The notes under the pieces: model-generated
What the model saw: the letters and a program-made list of their open reading frames with translations, nothing else
What the model was told of the DNA's origin: nothing
Databases searched by the model: none
Origin: Mesoflavibacter sp.
Lineage (GTDB): Bacteria > Pseudomonadota > Alphaproteobacteria > UBA8366 > Aestuariispiraceae
Reading direction: 5' to 3'
NCBI GenBank assembly: GCA_017792345.1
Contig: CP051228.1
Span: 1,798,001-1,862,000 of the forward strand
Length of the DNA stretch: 64,000 bases
In this document: positions 25,911 to 34,565 of the stretch, piece by piece
Numbering within the stretch: position 1 is the first letter of the stretch
Layout: each line of letters starts with the position of its first letter
Position numbers and translations under genes: made by a program

Positions 25911-26546
25911 TCACAACGGAATCGCCTGCGCCGCCAGGATCGCCAATACCAGCATCGCGATCCCCAGGGCGATGGCCAGCATGGCCACGACCAGCCCGGC
26001 GGCGATCAGAACGCCGTCCTTCTCGAACAGGCCGATCGCCAGCGCGAACAAGGCCACGGCCGGGGGCAGATTGCTGAAGGGCAGCGGCAGGGCCACCACC
26101 AAACCCAGAAGCCCCGCCGTCACCCCGATCAGCGCGATGGCAGGCGCTGTCGTCAGAAACAGCCAGCGCGGCCGGACATAGCGTTCGATCCACCGCAGCG
26201 CGGGCCGAAGACGCTGCGCCGCCGCTACGACGGTCTCCGTCCGCAGGCGCCGCCGCCGGATAAAGCGCGGCAGCACCGGCGATCGGAACCCCAGCGCCAT
26301 CTGATAGGCCGGAATCAGCATCGCCAGTCCTGCGAAACTCGAAATCCCGGGCATCAGGCCCAGGATCGCGAGCAGAAACAGCAACCCGCCGAAGGACCGT
26401 CGGCGCAGCAAATAGGCGACCTGGCCGATGGTCGTCTCCGGCTTGCCGATCGCCGGGCCGAGCCGGCCGAGCAGGTCCGATGTCCGTTCGTCCGGTCGGG
26501 GCGCAAGCTCTGGCGGCGTCGCGCCCGGCGCCTGGTCGGTTGTCAT
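25911..26546 (-). CDS. exoD: Exopolysaccharide synthesis protein ExoD
   Basis: The protein has 211 residues. A soluble N-terminal part (SDLLGRLGPAIGKPETTIGQVAYLLRRRSFGGLLFLLAILGLMPGISSFAGL) carries the conserved ExoD G-x-x-G-L segment. It is followed by three to four hydrophobic helices, ending with two strongly hydrophobic ones at about 155-205. ExoD of rhizobia affects exopolysaccharide and alkali sensitivity; its biochemical role is unknown. I placed the start at 26546, where ATGA overlaps the stop of the MFS gene. The frame is open further upstream, but that stretch codes for the MFS C terminus in another frame. Confidence 0.85.
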   Translation of the reverse strand: MTTDQAPGATPPELAPRPDERTSDLLGRLGPAIGKPETTIGQVAYLLRRRSFGGLLFLLAILGLMPGISSFAGLAMLIPAYQMALGFRSPVLPRFIRRRRLRTETVVAAAQRLRPALRWIERYVRPRWLFLTTAPAIALIGVTAGLLGLVVALPLPFSNLPPAVALFALAIGLFEKDGVLIAAGLVVAMLAIALGIAMLVLAILAAQAIPL

Positions 26547-27841
26547 GGCCGTGTACCGGCATCCTTGGTGCGGCCGATCGATTCCGCCGCAACGGTGCCG
26601 GTCTCGGACAGGGTCTGGGCCGCAACGGCGGATCGGGTGAAGGTCACCCGGTCTTCGCGCGCCACCGGTCCGCGCCGCAGCAGGCGCCACAGGACGAACC
26701 CGACCAGCGCGCCATGGATCAGCGCGGTATAGGTGAACAGCGCCGGGAAGGGCAGGGTGGATTGCAACAGCGACGCCAGGACCGGCCCCATCGCCGCCCC
26801 GGCCCCGAAGACCAGCAGCAGGCCGCTCGACACCTCGACCATCTGGTCGGGCTTCGCATGGTCATTGGCATGGGCGACGGACAGCGCATAGACCGGCATC
26901 GCGCCCGCGCCCAGCAGCGCGCCTATGCCCAAAAGTGCCCACAGGTCGCCGCCGGCCAGGAAGGTCAGGGTCAATCCGGCCAGGCAGGCCAGGGCGGAGG
27001 CCGCGATGACGACATAGCGCCGGTCGACCCGGTCCGACAGCGCCCCGAACGGCCATTGCGCCAGGGCCCCGCCCAGCACGATCGCGCTCATGAACAGGCC
27101 GACGCCCGACGGGTCCAGACCGTTCGCCTGGGCGAAAAGCGGTGCCAGCGCCCAGAAGGCCCCATTCGCGAATCCGACCGCCGCGCAGCCGACGAAACCG
27201 ACCGGCGAGATCTTGTAGAGCCGCTTCAGATTGGCGCGGATCGGCGCGGCCGGCTTGGGCGAGGTCGAGGTCGTGAAGGCCAGCGGCAGGGCCGAGACCG
27301 AAATCAGGATGGAGGTCACCGCGAAGAGCAGGAAGGACGTGGGCGAGGCCATGCCGACCATCAATTGGCCGATCGTCACCACCGTCAGGTTCACGATCGT
27401 ATAGACCGAAAACACCGTACCCCGGTTGGCATTGGTCGATTTCTCGTTCAGCCAGCTTTCGATGACGATATACAGGACCGCGAAACACAGGCCGGTAATG
27501 CCCCGCAACGCCGCCCACAGATAGGGTTCCGGCATCATCGCGTGCAGCAGCGCGGTGACGGAGGTCAGGGACGCCATCGCCATGAAGGTGCGGATATGCC
27601 CGCCCCGGCTCAACAGATAGGGCCCGGAAATACAGCCGACGGTGAAGCCCAGGAAATAGAAGGTCCCCTGCAGGCCGATCTGCAGATTGGAGAAGGATTC
27701 CGCCACGCCCCGGATCGGCAACAGCGTCCCTTGCAGCCCATTGCCCATCAGCAACAGCGCCACACTGACCAGCAATGCCGCCACCGGCGCCAAAGCCCCC
27801 CGTAACGCCGTCCCGCCGGTCTGGCCGTCTGCCTGATTCAT
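26543..27841 (-). CDS. MFS transporter (YcaD-like)
   Basis: The protein has 432 residues and twelve helices. Features are LLLMGNGLQGTLLPIRGV after helix 1, FYFLGFTVGCISGPYLLSRGGHIRTF at loop 2-3, and WLNEKSTNANRGTVFSVYTIVNL after helix 5, a typical stretch of the YcaD/UMF2 group. The second half repeats GALSDRVDRRYVVIAAS. The substrate is unknown. I chose the ATG at 27841, preceded by GGGGT; the open frame upstream (to 27913) adds a polar extension not expected in the family. The last four bases overlap exoD. Confidence 0.87.
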   Translation of the reverse strand: MNQADGQTGGTALRGALAPVAALLVSVALLLMGNGLQGTLLPIRGVAESFSNLQIGLQGTFYFLGFTVGCISGPYLLSRGGHIRTFMAMASLTSVTALLHAMMPEPYLWAALRGITGLCFAVLYIVIESWLNEKSTNANRGTVFSVYTIVNLTVVTIGQLMVGMASPTSFLLFAVTSILISVSALPLAFTTSTSPKPAAPIRANLKRLYKISPVGFVGCAAVGFANGAFWALAPLFAQANGLDPSGVGLFMSAIVLGGALAQWPFGALSDRVDRRYVVIAASALACLAGLTLTFLAGGDLWALLGIGALLGAGAMPVYALSVAHANDHAKPDQMVEVSSGLLLVFGAGAAMGPVLASLLQSTLPFPALFTYTALIHGALVGFVLWRLLRRGPVAREDRVTFTRSAVAAQTLSETGTVAAESIGRTKDAGTRP

Positions 27842-27945
27842 GCAACCCCCAACCTGTCGCCGCTTTGCTGCCCCGCAGACGGTCAGGGTGTTCGGATTTC
27901 CCGAAGGATGCAACAGGGCTGGATCGCGGCGCGGGAACCGGCCGC

Positions 27946-29466
27946 CTACCCCCGCACCGGCACCCGCCGATAGCTCAGCGCCTCCGCGACATGGACCCGG
28001 CGGACCGTGTCTTCGTCGCGCAGGTCCGCCAGGGTGCGGGCGACACGGAGGACTCGGTGGTAGGCGCGGGCGGAGAGTTTGAGGCGGTCGGCGGCTTCGG
28101 TGAGAAGCTTGCGGCCCTCGGCATCCGGGGTGGCGATGTCCTGCAGGATCTGGCCGTCGGCCTGGGCGTTGGTGCGCGGGCGGCCTTCGGCGGGATAGGC
28201 GGCGAAACGGCGGGTCTGGCGCAGGCGGGCGGCGGCGACGCGGGCTGCGACCTCGCGCGAGCCCTCGGCCGGCGGCGGGCGGTCGAGATCGCTGGCGCGG
28301 ACGGCGGGCACGTCGACGGTCAGGTCGATGCGGTCGAACAGCGGCCCGGAAATCTTCGCCTGATAATCGGCGGCGCAGCGCGGCGCGCGGCTGCAGGCCA
28401 GGTCGGGATCGTCCAGATGGCCGCAGCGGCAGGGATTCATCGCGGCCACAAGCTGAACCCGCGCCGGATAGGTGACATGGGCGTTGACCCGCGCCACCAC
28501 GGCCCGCCCCGTCTCCAGCGGCTGACGCAGGGATTCCAGCGCACCGCGCTGAAATTCCGGCAATTCGTCGAGGAACAGGACGCCGTTATGGGCCAGCGAG
28601 ACCTCGCCCGGCCGGGCCCGCTGCCCGCCGCCGACCAGGGCGGGGGTGGAGCTGGAATGATGCGGGTCGCGGAAGGGCCTTGTATGGGACAGGCCGTTGT
28701 CGATCATCAGTCCGGCGACCGAATGGATCATCGAGACTTCCAGCGCCTCGGTCGGCGTCATCGGCGGCAGGATGCCGGGCAGGCGCGCGGCCAGCATGCT
28801 CTTGCCAGATCCGGGCGGGCCGATCATCAACAGGTTGTGGCCGCCCGCCGCCGCGATCTCCAGCACGCGCTTGGCCGTTTCCTGGCCCTTGATATCGGCC
28901 AGATCGGGCGGGTCCTGTACCGGTGGGGCCAGTTTCGGCTGCGGCACCGGCATGACCTGGCTGCCGTTCAGATGGTTGATCAGGGCGATCAGATCCGGTG
29001 CGGCGGCGATCTCCATCTCGCCGGCCCAGGCGGCCTCTCCGCCCTGGCTGGCCGGGCAGATCAGCGCCTTGTCCATGCCGACCGCCGCCATGGCCGCTGG
29101 CAGCACCCCGGCGACCGGTGCAATGCGTCCGTCCAACCCCAACTCGCCCAGCGCCAGATGCCCGTCCAGCGCATCGCTGGGGATCGCCTCCATCGCCAGC
29201 AGCAGGCCCAGCGCGATGGGCAGGTCGTAATGGCTGCCCTCTTTCAGGACATCGGCGGGGGACAGATTGACGGTGATCCGTTTCGGCGGCTGGGCCAGAC
29301 CGATGGCGGCCAGCGCGCCGCGCACCCGCTCCCGGCTTTCCGCCACCGCCTTGTCGGGCAGGCCGACGACGTTGAAAGCCGGCAGGCCCGAGGTCAATTG
29401 GACCTGGACGTCGATCGGCATCGTCTCGACGCCCTGAAACGCGACGGTTGTGACATGGGCTACCAT
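27946..29466 (-). CDS. yifB: YifB/ComM-family Mg-chelatase-like AAA+ ATPase
   Basis: This 506-residue protein has an N-terminal Lon-protease-like fold (MVAHVTTVAFQGVE... LPAFNVVGLPDKAVAESRERVRGAL), a Walker A GPPGSGKSMLAARLPGILPP, Walker B GVLFLDELPEF, and a C-terminal winged region with RAYHRVLRVARTLADL. ComM relatives act as a helicase on branched DNA during natural transformation. The cysteines in MNPCRCGHLDDPDLACSRAPRCAADYQ form the conserved zinc site. I set the start at ATG 29466; the open frame to 29784 would add about 106 residues not found in the family. Confidence 0.94.
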   Translation of the reverse strand: MVAHVTTVAFQGVETMPIDVQVQLTSGLPAFNVVGLPDKAVAESRERVRGALAAIGLAQPPKRITVNLSPADVLKEGSHYDLPIALGLLLAMEAIPSDALDGHLALGELGLDGRIAPVAGVLPAAMAAVGMDKALICPASQGGEAAWAGEMEIAAAPDLIALINHLNGSQVMPVPQPKLAPPVQDPPDLADIKGQETAKRVLEIAAAGGHNLLMIGPPGSGKSMLAARLPGILPPMTPTEALEVSMIHSVAGLMIDNGLSHTRPFRDPHHSSSTPALVGGGQRARPGEVSLAHNGVLFLDELPEFQRGALESLRQPLETGRAVVARVNAHVTYPARVQLVAAMNPCRCGHLDDPDLACSRAPRCAADYQAKISGPLFDRIDLTVDVPAVRASDLDRPPPAEGSREVAARVAAARLRQTRRFAAYPAEGRPRTNAQADGQILQDIATPDAEGRKLLTEAADRLKLSARAYHRVLRVARTLADLRDEDTVRRVHVAEALSYRRVPVRG

Positions 29467-29620
29467 AGGTCGGTTATGCCTCAACCCCCGGACGCTGTCA
29501 GCGGGAAAAATCCCGGATACGCGGTGCAGCGGCGCGTGGGCGGTTATGCCCGTCCATGAGTCCTTGCCTGGAACCCGGTTCGACGCCATCCTCCTGTCGG
29601 GAACGCGTTTTGGATGACAC

Positions 29621-30115
29621 GTGGATACGACTGAACAGGATCGCCTGCAGGCGCTGCGGGACCTAAACGTTCTGGATACGGAGCGGTTGCCGGAACTCGA
29701 CCGGATCACGGGGCTGGCGTCGCGCATTTTCGGCGCTTCCATTGCCTTGGTATCCCTGGTCGATGAGAACCGCCAATGGTTCAAATCCCGGTGCGGGTTG
29801 GACGCGACGGAGACGCCGCGCGAATGGGCGTTCTGCGATTACGCGATCCGCAGCACCGATGTCATGGAAGTCTTGGACGCGCGGGAGGATTCCCGGTTTC
29901 GGGACAATCCGCTGGTCACCGGCCCGCCGCATATCCGCTATTACTGTGGGGCACCGCTGGTCACGCGGTCGGGATATCGGGTCGGCACGCTGTGCATCAT
30001 CGACGGCGCGCCGCGCGCCGAATCCATGTCCCAAGGCAAGCGGCTTCTTCTGGCCGAACTCGCCGGTCAGTCGATCCGCGAGATCGAGCGCATGTCCCCC
30101 GCAGCGTCCCAATAG
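29621..30115 (+). CDS. GAF domain-containing protein
   Basis: The 164-residue protein is a single GAF domain. It begins DRLQALRDLNVLDTERLPELDRITGLASRIFGASIALVSLVDENRQWFKSRCGLDATETPREWAFCDYAI, a pattern often seen as the N-terminal sensor of two-component and cyclic-di-GMP proteins, and ends GYRVGTLCIIDGAPR. Here no output domain follows, so it stands alone. The start is the GTG at 29621; no ATG is available before the conserved region. It is divergent from yifB, and arsI follows after 84 bases. Confidence 0.85.
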   Translation: MDTTEQDRLQALRDLNVLDTERLPELDRITGLASRIFGASIALVSLVDENRQWFKSRCGLDATETPREWAFCDYAIRSTDVMEVLDAREDSRFRDNPLVTGPPHIRYYCGAPLVTRSGYRVGTLCIIDGAPRAESMSQGKRLLLAELAGQSIREIERMSPAASQ

Positions 30116-30199
30116 GGCGGTCCCGTCAATAATTTTGCGTCCATTTCGGAACAGCCGCGTCTTACAGGGTAGATCGAACCCGGGACAAGGAGACCCGAA

Positions 30200-30646
30200 A
30201 TGAGACTGCAATTGGCCTTGAACGTATCGGATATCGACGCGGCGGTCGCGTATTACAGCCGACTGTTCGCGACGGCACCCCACAAGCGGCGGCCCAGCTA
30301 CGCCAATTTCGCCATCGACGACCCGGCGCTGAAGCTGGTCCTGTTCGAGGTGCCCGGCGCACGGGAACATCTCAACCATATCGGCGTCGAAGTGCTGGAT
30401 CCGGGACAGATGCCAGGCATCCAGAAGCGGCTGGCGGACAACGACATCCTGGCGCGCGTCGTCGATCAATCCACCTGCTGCCATGCGACCCAGGACAAGC
30501 TGTGGTCCGACGGGCCGGACGGGCTGAACTGGGAATGGTATACGATCACCGACGATGCGCCGCAGGCCCGGCCAAATGACGCCACCTGCTGTGCCCCGGA
30601 TGCCGAACCCAACCGGCAAACGCGCGGCGACGTATGCTGTACCTGA
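30200..30646 (+). CDS. arsI: ArsI/CadI-family VOC protein (C-As lyase type)
   Basis: The protein has 148 residues of vicinal-oxygen-chelate fold: LNVSDIDAAVAYYSRLFATAPHKRRPSYANFAIDDPALKLVLFE, then HLNHIGVEV with H60, and WEWY with E112, both expected iron ligands. The vicinal pair C93-C94 in STCCHATQDKLW is the hallmark that binds trivalent organoarsenicals in ArsI lyases. Further pairs C130-C131 and C146-C147 sit in the tail. The enzyme breaks the carbon-arsenic bond of methylarsenite-type compounds. GACAAGGAGA precedes the ATG. No other ars gene is near; a sigma factor follows after 57 bases. Confidence 0.9.
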   Translation: MRLQLALNVSDIDAAVAYYSRLFATAPHKRRPSYANFAIDDPALKLVLFEVPGAREHLNHIGVEVLDPGQMPGIQKRLADNDILARVVDQSTCCHATQDKLWSDGPDGLNWEWYTITDDAPQARPNDATCCAPDAEPNRQTRGDVCCT

Positions 30647-30703
30647 TTTGGCCGGACAGGAGATTCAGGTGCGGACCCTGTGTGGGGACGGTAGGATGAG
30701 ACC

Positions 30704-31324
30704 ATGACCGACCCCGCTATCCGCCAACTCGACCGGCACGACATGGATCGGGACGAACTGGATTGGGACGCGTTCAAGGCGCGCCTGCTCCGGTTCGTGC
30801 GCCGATATGTCGGACCTTCCGACGCCGAAGAGGTGACGGGCGAGGTCCTGCTGCGCCTGGTACGACATCGGGACGCGCTGTCCAATGCGCGCGATCCGCT
30901 GGCCTATATGCATGGTGTCGCCCGCAATGCGATTACCGATCTGCACCGCCGGCGCGCGGCGGAGCGCCGGACGATGGAGGGTGCGGCGATCCTGGATGCA
31001 GGGGGTGACCCAGACCTTGGCCCCGATGCCGATCCCGAATTCCCCCCGGCGCAGACCCTCGCACCCTGCCTGCTACCGCTGATCCGGGACCTGCCGATAC
31101 GCTATGCGGAGGCGTTGATGCTGACGGATATCGAAGGGCTGACCCGGGAAGCGGCGGCCCGGCGGCTCGGCTTGTCCTATTCCGGCCTCAGATCCCGCGT
31201 CCAGCGCGGCCGGTCGTTGCTGAAACACGCCTTGTTGCGCTGCTGTCAGATTGAAACCAACCGGCGCGGCGACATTCTCGACTATCGTCCTGTCGAAACC
31301 GGCCGCTGCGGCTGCGGCGCCTAG
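30704..31324 (+). CDS. SigZ-like ECF RNA polymerase sigma factor with cysteine-rich tail
   Basis: The 206-residue protein has sigma region 2 (FVRRYVGPSDAEEVTGEVLLRLVRHRD... DPLAYMHGVARNAITDLHRRR) and region 4 (LPIRYAEALMLTDIEGLTREAAARRLGLSYSGLRSRVQRGRSLLK). The end, LLRCCQIETNRRGDILDYRP and then CGCG, has cysteines C180, C181, C202 and C204, as in SigZ-type sigma factors. No anti-sigma gene is beside it. It follows arsI on the same strand after 57 bases. The cysteines could sense thiol-reactive metals or oxidants; that is inference. Its stop overlaps the convergent alkB stop by four bases. Confidence 0.87.
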   Translation: MTDPAIRQLDRHDMDRDELDWDAFKARLLRFVRRYVGPSDAEEVTGEVLLRLVRHRDALSNARDPLAYMHGVARNAITDLHRRRAAERRTMEGAAILDAGGDPDLGPDADPEFPPAQTLAPCLLPLIRDLPIRYAEALMLTDIEGLTREAAARRLGLSYSGLRSRVQRGRSLLKHALLRCCQIETNRRGDILDYRPVETGRCGCGA

Positions 31325-31926
31325 GGAACCGTGACCCGGCGCAGGGTCAGGTTGATCCGTCCCGGCGCGTCCAGCAGCGTCGACGTGCCCGGCAGGATGC
31401 GGTCGACGCCATGACGGCTCTCCCGCGCGGCGCCGTCGAGGATCGCCACATCGCCGGAATTCAGGCGCAGGGAGCCGGTCTTCGCGCCCTTTTCCGCGCC
31501 GCCAATGCGAAACACCGCCGTGTCGCCCAGCGAGACCGACAGGACCGGCGCGTCGCGCGCCTGTTCGTCGCTGTCCCGGTGCAGACCCATGCGCGCGCCC
31601 GGCCCGTACCAGTTGATCAGGCAGGCCTCGGGCGGGGCGCGATAGCCGGACAGCGCCTCCCAGGCCTGCAACAGAAGCTCGGGGATCGGCGGCCAGGGCC
31701 GGCCGGTCGCCGGATGATGCGGCTGATAGCGGTAACCGCCTTCCCGGTCGGAGACCCAGCCCAGCGGACCGGCATTCGACATCCGCACGCTGAATTCCTT
31801 GCCGCTGCGCGGCATGGCCGGGGTGTATAGCGGGGCGTCGCGCAGGCATAAGCGGACCGCGCCGACCAGCGTTTCCTGGGCCGTGCGGTCGAAAAATCCC
31901 GCATGCAGTTTGAACCCGTCGACCAT
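31321..31926 (-). CDS. alkB: DNA oxidative demethylase AlkB
   Basis: This 201-residue dioxygenase has the iron-binding H116-x-D118 (GLHRDSDE) and H172 (SRHGVDRI), and R190-x-N192-x-T-x-R196 (GRINLTLRR) for 2-oxoglutarate. These are all the AlkB catalytic elements. It removes methyl groups from 1-methyladenine and 3-methylcytosine in DNA or RNA. The start at 31926 (MVDGFKLHAGFFD) gives the normal size; the frame is open to 32043. It is divergent from the TerB-like gene. A second alkylation repair gene, tag, lies at 48792. Confidence 0.93.
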   Translation of the reverse strand: MVDGFKLHAGFFDRTAQETLVGAVRLCLRDAPLYTPAMPRSGKEFSVRMSNAGPLGWVSDREGGYRYQPHHPATGRPWPPIPELLLQAWEALSGYRAPPEACLINWYGPGARMGLHRDSDEQARDAPVLSVSLGDTAVFRIGGAEKGAKTGSLRLNSGDVAILDGAARESRHGVDRILPGTSTLLDAPGRINLTLRRVTVP

Positions 31927-32014
31927 CCTGCCTACTATTGAAAGGGTGAAACCGAATGCCGGTATCCGGCGCGCACGCGTCGAAAAACAAGAACCCGAGC
32001 GAACGACGGCGGAT

Positions 32015-32518
32015 ATGCTGAACAAGATAGTCGACTTTTTCAAATCCGAGGCGGACTCCCAGAAGAGCGGTCCCCATGAGGAACGCGAACTGCATATCGC
32101 GGCGGCGGCGATGCTGATCGAAGCGGCAATGACCGACGGTCAGGTGGATTCCGTCGAACGCGCCCGGATCGGTGTCCTGATCGAACGCCATTTCGGCGTG
32201 CCGCGCGGCGATGTCGCCCAGATCCTGGATGAAAGCGAAGCCAAGGCCCAGGCCGCCGTGGACATCTATTCCTTCCTGAGGGTCGTCAACGAGCATTTCG
32301 ACCACGACGAGCGGATCACGCTGGTGGAAATGCTGTGGGACGTGGTCTACGCGGATGGCGACCTGCACGATAACGAGGCGAACCTGATCCGCCGCGTATC
32401 CAGCATGCTGGGCCTGACCGATGTGGAAAGCGGCCAGGCGCGGAAACGCGTGCTGGCGCGGCGCGAGGCGGGCGTCGAAGATTCGGACGCCCTGCATCCC
32501 GTCGGCGGCCGCGGCTGA
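32015..32518 (+). CDS. TerB-like (TerB/DjlA N-domain) protein
   Basis: The 167-residue protein is an all-helical TerB-type domain: ELHIAAAAMLIEAAMTDGQVDSVERARIGVLIERHFGV and the repeat LVEMLWDVVYADGDLHDNEANLIRRVSSMLGL. Each half contains an acidic loop (TDGQVDSVE, ADGDLHDNE) thought to bind metal. These domains are found with tellurite resistance and J-domain proteins, but their exact job is unclear. The ATG at 32015 follows a weak ribosome site; the frame is open upstream into the alkB promoter. A cyclic-nucleotide-binding gene follows after 28 bases. Confidence 0.85.
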   Translation: MLNKIVDFFKSEADSQKSGPHEERELHIAAAAMLIEAAMTDGQVDSVERARIGVLIERHFGVPRGDVAQILDESEAKAQAAVDIYSFLRVVNEHFDHDERITLVEMLWDVVYADGDLHDNEANLIRRVSSMLGLTDVESGQARKRVLARREAGVEDSDALHPVGGRG

Positions 32519-32546
32519 CGGCGCGGCGATCCGGGGGAGGGCGGAT

Positions 32547-32936
32547 ATGACGGACACGGCGAAATCCCCCTTCGAGCGCCGCGTCTTCGGCACCGGATCG
32601 ATCCTGTTCAAGGAAGGGGCCGACGGCGACGAGGCCTTTCTGATCGAGAACGGCAAGGTCGAAATCGCCATGCGCGGCCGGAACGAACGGCGGGTCGCGC
32701 TTGGGGTTCTGGGCCGGGGCGAACTGGTCGGCGAGATGGCGCTGATTTCCGGCGCCCCGCGCATCGCATCGGCCGTCGCGCTGACCGATGTGTCTGTCAT
32801 CGTCATCCCGCGCAGTGATTTTGAGGGCCGGATCGCCGCCATGGACCCGGTCATGTCCCGTGTTCTGCAAACCCTGACCCGCAAATTGCAGGTTCTTTCC
32901 GAACAGCATGTGGACGAGGTGGTCAAAATCCGTTGA
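32547..32936 (+). CDS. Stand-alone cyclic nucleotide-binding domain protein
   Basis: The 129-residue protein is one CNB domain: RRVFGTGSILFKEGADGDEAFLIENGKVEIAMRGRNERRVALGVLGRGELVGEMALISGAPRIASAVAL. In place of the classic GExAL-x-R-A-A cassette it has VGEMALISGAPRIAS, with the glutamate and arginine kept, so cAMP or cGMP binding is plausible. It has no DNA-binding or kinase part. GGGGGAGGG precedes the ATG. A class III cyclase is encoded two genes downstream, on the same strand. Confidence 0.87.
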   Translation: MTDTAKSPFERRVFGTGSILFKEGADGDEAFLIENGKVEIAMRGRNERRVALGVLGRGELVGEMALISGAPRIASAVALTDVSVIVIPRSDFEGRIAAMDPVMSRVLQTLTRKLQVLSEQHVDEVVKIR

Positions 32937-33010
32937 TCGCGCTGGAAAGCTTTTGACCGGACGGGCAAACTCACGACCCTGACCAGACCAATAACAGGGG
33001 GAGTGAGCGC

Positions 33011-34558
33011 ATGGCACGGGCGATGGGGTGTGTCGGCGAGGCAATCGATGCGGCGGCGCAACGCGATCCGGCGGCGCCGGCAGTCGGCGCGCCGGACCGG
33101 AAGGATCTGTCCTTCGCGGCATTGCAGGACCTGACCGCGCGCAGCGGCGCGGCCTTGGCCGGGGCCGGGATCGGCCCGGGCGACCGGGTCGCCATCGTGC
33201 TGCCCAACGGTCCGGCCATGGCGACCTGTTTTCTGGCGGTCGCGGCGCATGCCTGCGCGGCCCCGCTGAATCCGGCCTATCGCGAGGACGAATTCGACTT
33301 CTACATTTCCGATCTGGGCGCCAAGGCACTGATCGTCGCGGAAGGGTCCGACACGCCGGCGATCGCGGTCGCACGGCGCCACGGCGCGACAATCATCACC
33401 TTGTCGGAATCGGAGGAAAGTCCCGCCGGTGACTTCGCCCTGACCACCGGCACGCCGGACGGAACGGCGCGGCGGGCGGGGCCCGGTGACGCGGCCCTGG
33501 TGCTGCACACATCCGGCACGACGTCGCGGCCCAAGATCGTGCCGTTGAGCGGTGCGAATATCTGCGCCTCCGCCGCGCATATCGGCGCGATCCTGGCGCT
33601 GGGACCGGCCGACCGCTGTCTGAACATCATGCCGCTGTTCCATATTCACGGACTGATCGCGGCGGTGCTGAGCTCTATCGCGGCCGGTGGATCGGTGCAT
33701 TGCGCGCCCGGCTTCAATGCCCTGAAAGTCTTCCAATGGCTGGAGCAGGTGGATCCGACCTGGTACACCGCCGTGCCGACCATGCATCAGGCCATTCTGG
33801 GCCGCGCTGCGCGTAATCCGGACATCGTTTCGAAGCTGAAGCTGCGCTTCATCCGGTCGTCCAGCTCCTCCCTGCCGCCGCAGGTCATGACGGATCTGGA
33901 AGCCGCCTTCGGCTGCCCGGTGATCGAAAGCTACGGCATGACCGAAGCGGCGCACCAGATGGCGTCCAGCCCGCTGCCGCCCGGGGCGCGCAAGCCGGGC
34001 TGTGTCGGCCTGCCGGCCGGGCCGGAAGTGCGGATCATGGATCTGGAGGGCCGGTTCGTGGTCCAGGGCGGCGAAGGCGAGATCGTGATCCGCGGCCCGA
34101 ATGTCACCGCCGGCTATGAGAATAATCCCAAGGCCAACGCGGAAAGCTTCCCCCCCGATCCGGACGGAAAGGGCGGGGTCTGGTTCCGAACCGGCGATCA
34201 GGGGCGGCTGGACGAAGACGGCTATCTGTGGATCACCGGGCGCCTGAAGGAGATCATCAACCGGGGCGGCGAAAAAATCGCCCCGCGCGAGGTCGATGAG
34301 GTTCTGATGGACCACCCCGCCGTTGCCCAGGCCGTGACCTTCGCCCTGCCGCACGACAAGCTGGGTGAAGAAGTCGCCTGTGCCATCGTGCTGAAAGAGG
34401 GCGAAACGGCGGCGGATCAGGAATTGAAGGATTTTGCCGCCCGGCGTCTGGCCGATTTCAAGGTGCCGCGCCGCATCGTGATCGTGGAGGAGATTCCCAA
34501 AGGGGCGACCGGCAAGCTGCAGCGCATCGGGCTGGCCGAGAAGCTGGGTCTGGCGTAA
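33011..34558 (+). CDS. Acyl-CoA synthetase, probably oxalate-CoA ligase-like (Pcs60/AAE3 type)
   Basis: This is a 515-residue AMP-forming ligase. LVLHTSGTTSRPKIVPLSG is the P-loop, ESYGMTEAAHQMASSPLPPGARKPGCVGLP is A5, and YLWITGRLKEIINRGGEKIAPREVDEVLMDHP is the A8 hinge, followed by the A10 lysine in GATGKLQR. The MPLFHIHGL, TEAAHQM and PPGxRKPG stretches match Pcs60/AAE3 proteins, of which several are oxalyl-CoA synthetases. No oxalyl-CoA decarboxylase or formyl-CoA transferase is nearby, so another acid is possible. A GGGGGAGTG site precedes the ATG. Confidence 0.82.
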   Translation: MARAMGCVGEAIDAAAQRDPAAPAVGAPDRKDLSFAALQDLTARSGAALAGAGIGPGDRVAIVLPNGPAMATCFLAVAAHACAAPLNPAYREDEFDFYISDLGAKALIVAEGSDTPAIAVARRHGATIITLSESEESPAGDFALTTGTPDGTARRAGPGDAALVLHTSGTTSRPKIVPLSGANICASAAHIGAILALGPADRCLNIMPLFHIHGLIAAVLSSIAAGGSVHCAPGFNALKVFQWLEQVDPTWYTAVPTMHQAILGRAARNPDIVSKLKLRFIRSSSSSLPPQVMTDLEAAFGCPVIESYGMTEAAHQMASSPLPPGARKPGCVGLPAGPEVRIMDLEGRFVVQGGEGEIVIRGPNVTAGYENNPKANAESFPPDPDGKGGVWFRTGDQGRLDEDGYLWITGRLKEIINRGGEKIAPREVDEVLMDHPAVAQAVTFALPHDKLGEEVACAIVLKEGETAADQELKDFAARRLADFKVPRRIVIVEEIPKGATGKLQRIGLAEKLGLA

Positions 34559-34565
34559 CCCGTTC

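Noticed and set aside
29467-29784. 106-codon N-terminal extension of YifB
   Set aside because: The sequence is serine/arginine-rich, overlaps the GAF gene on the other strand, and is not expected in the family.
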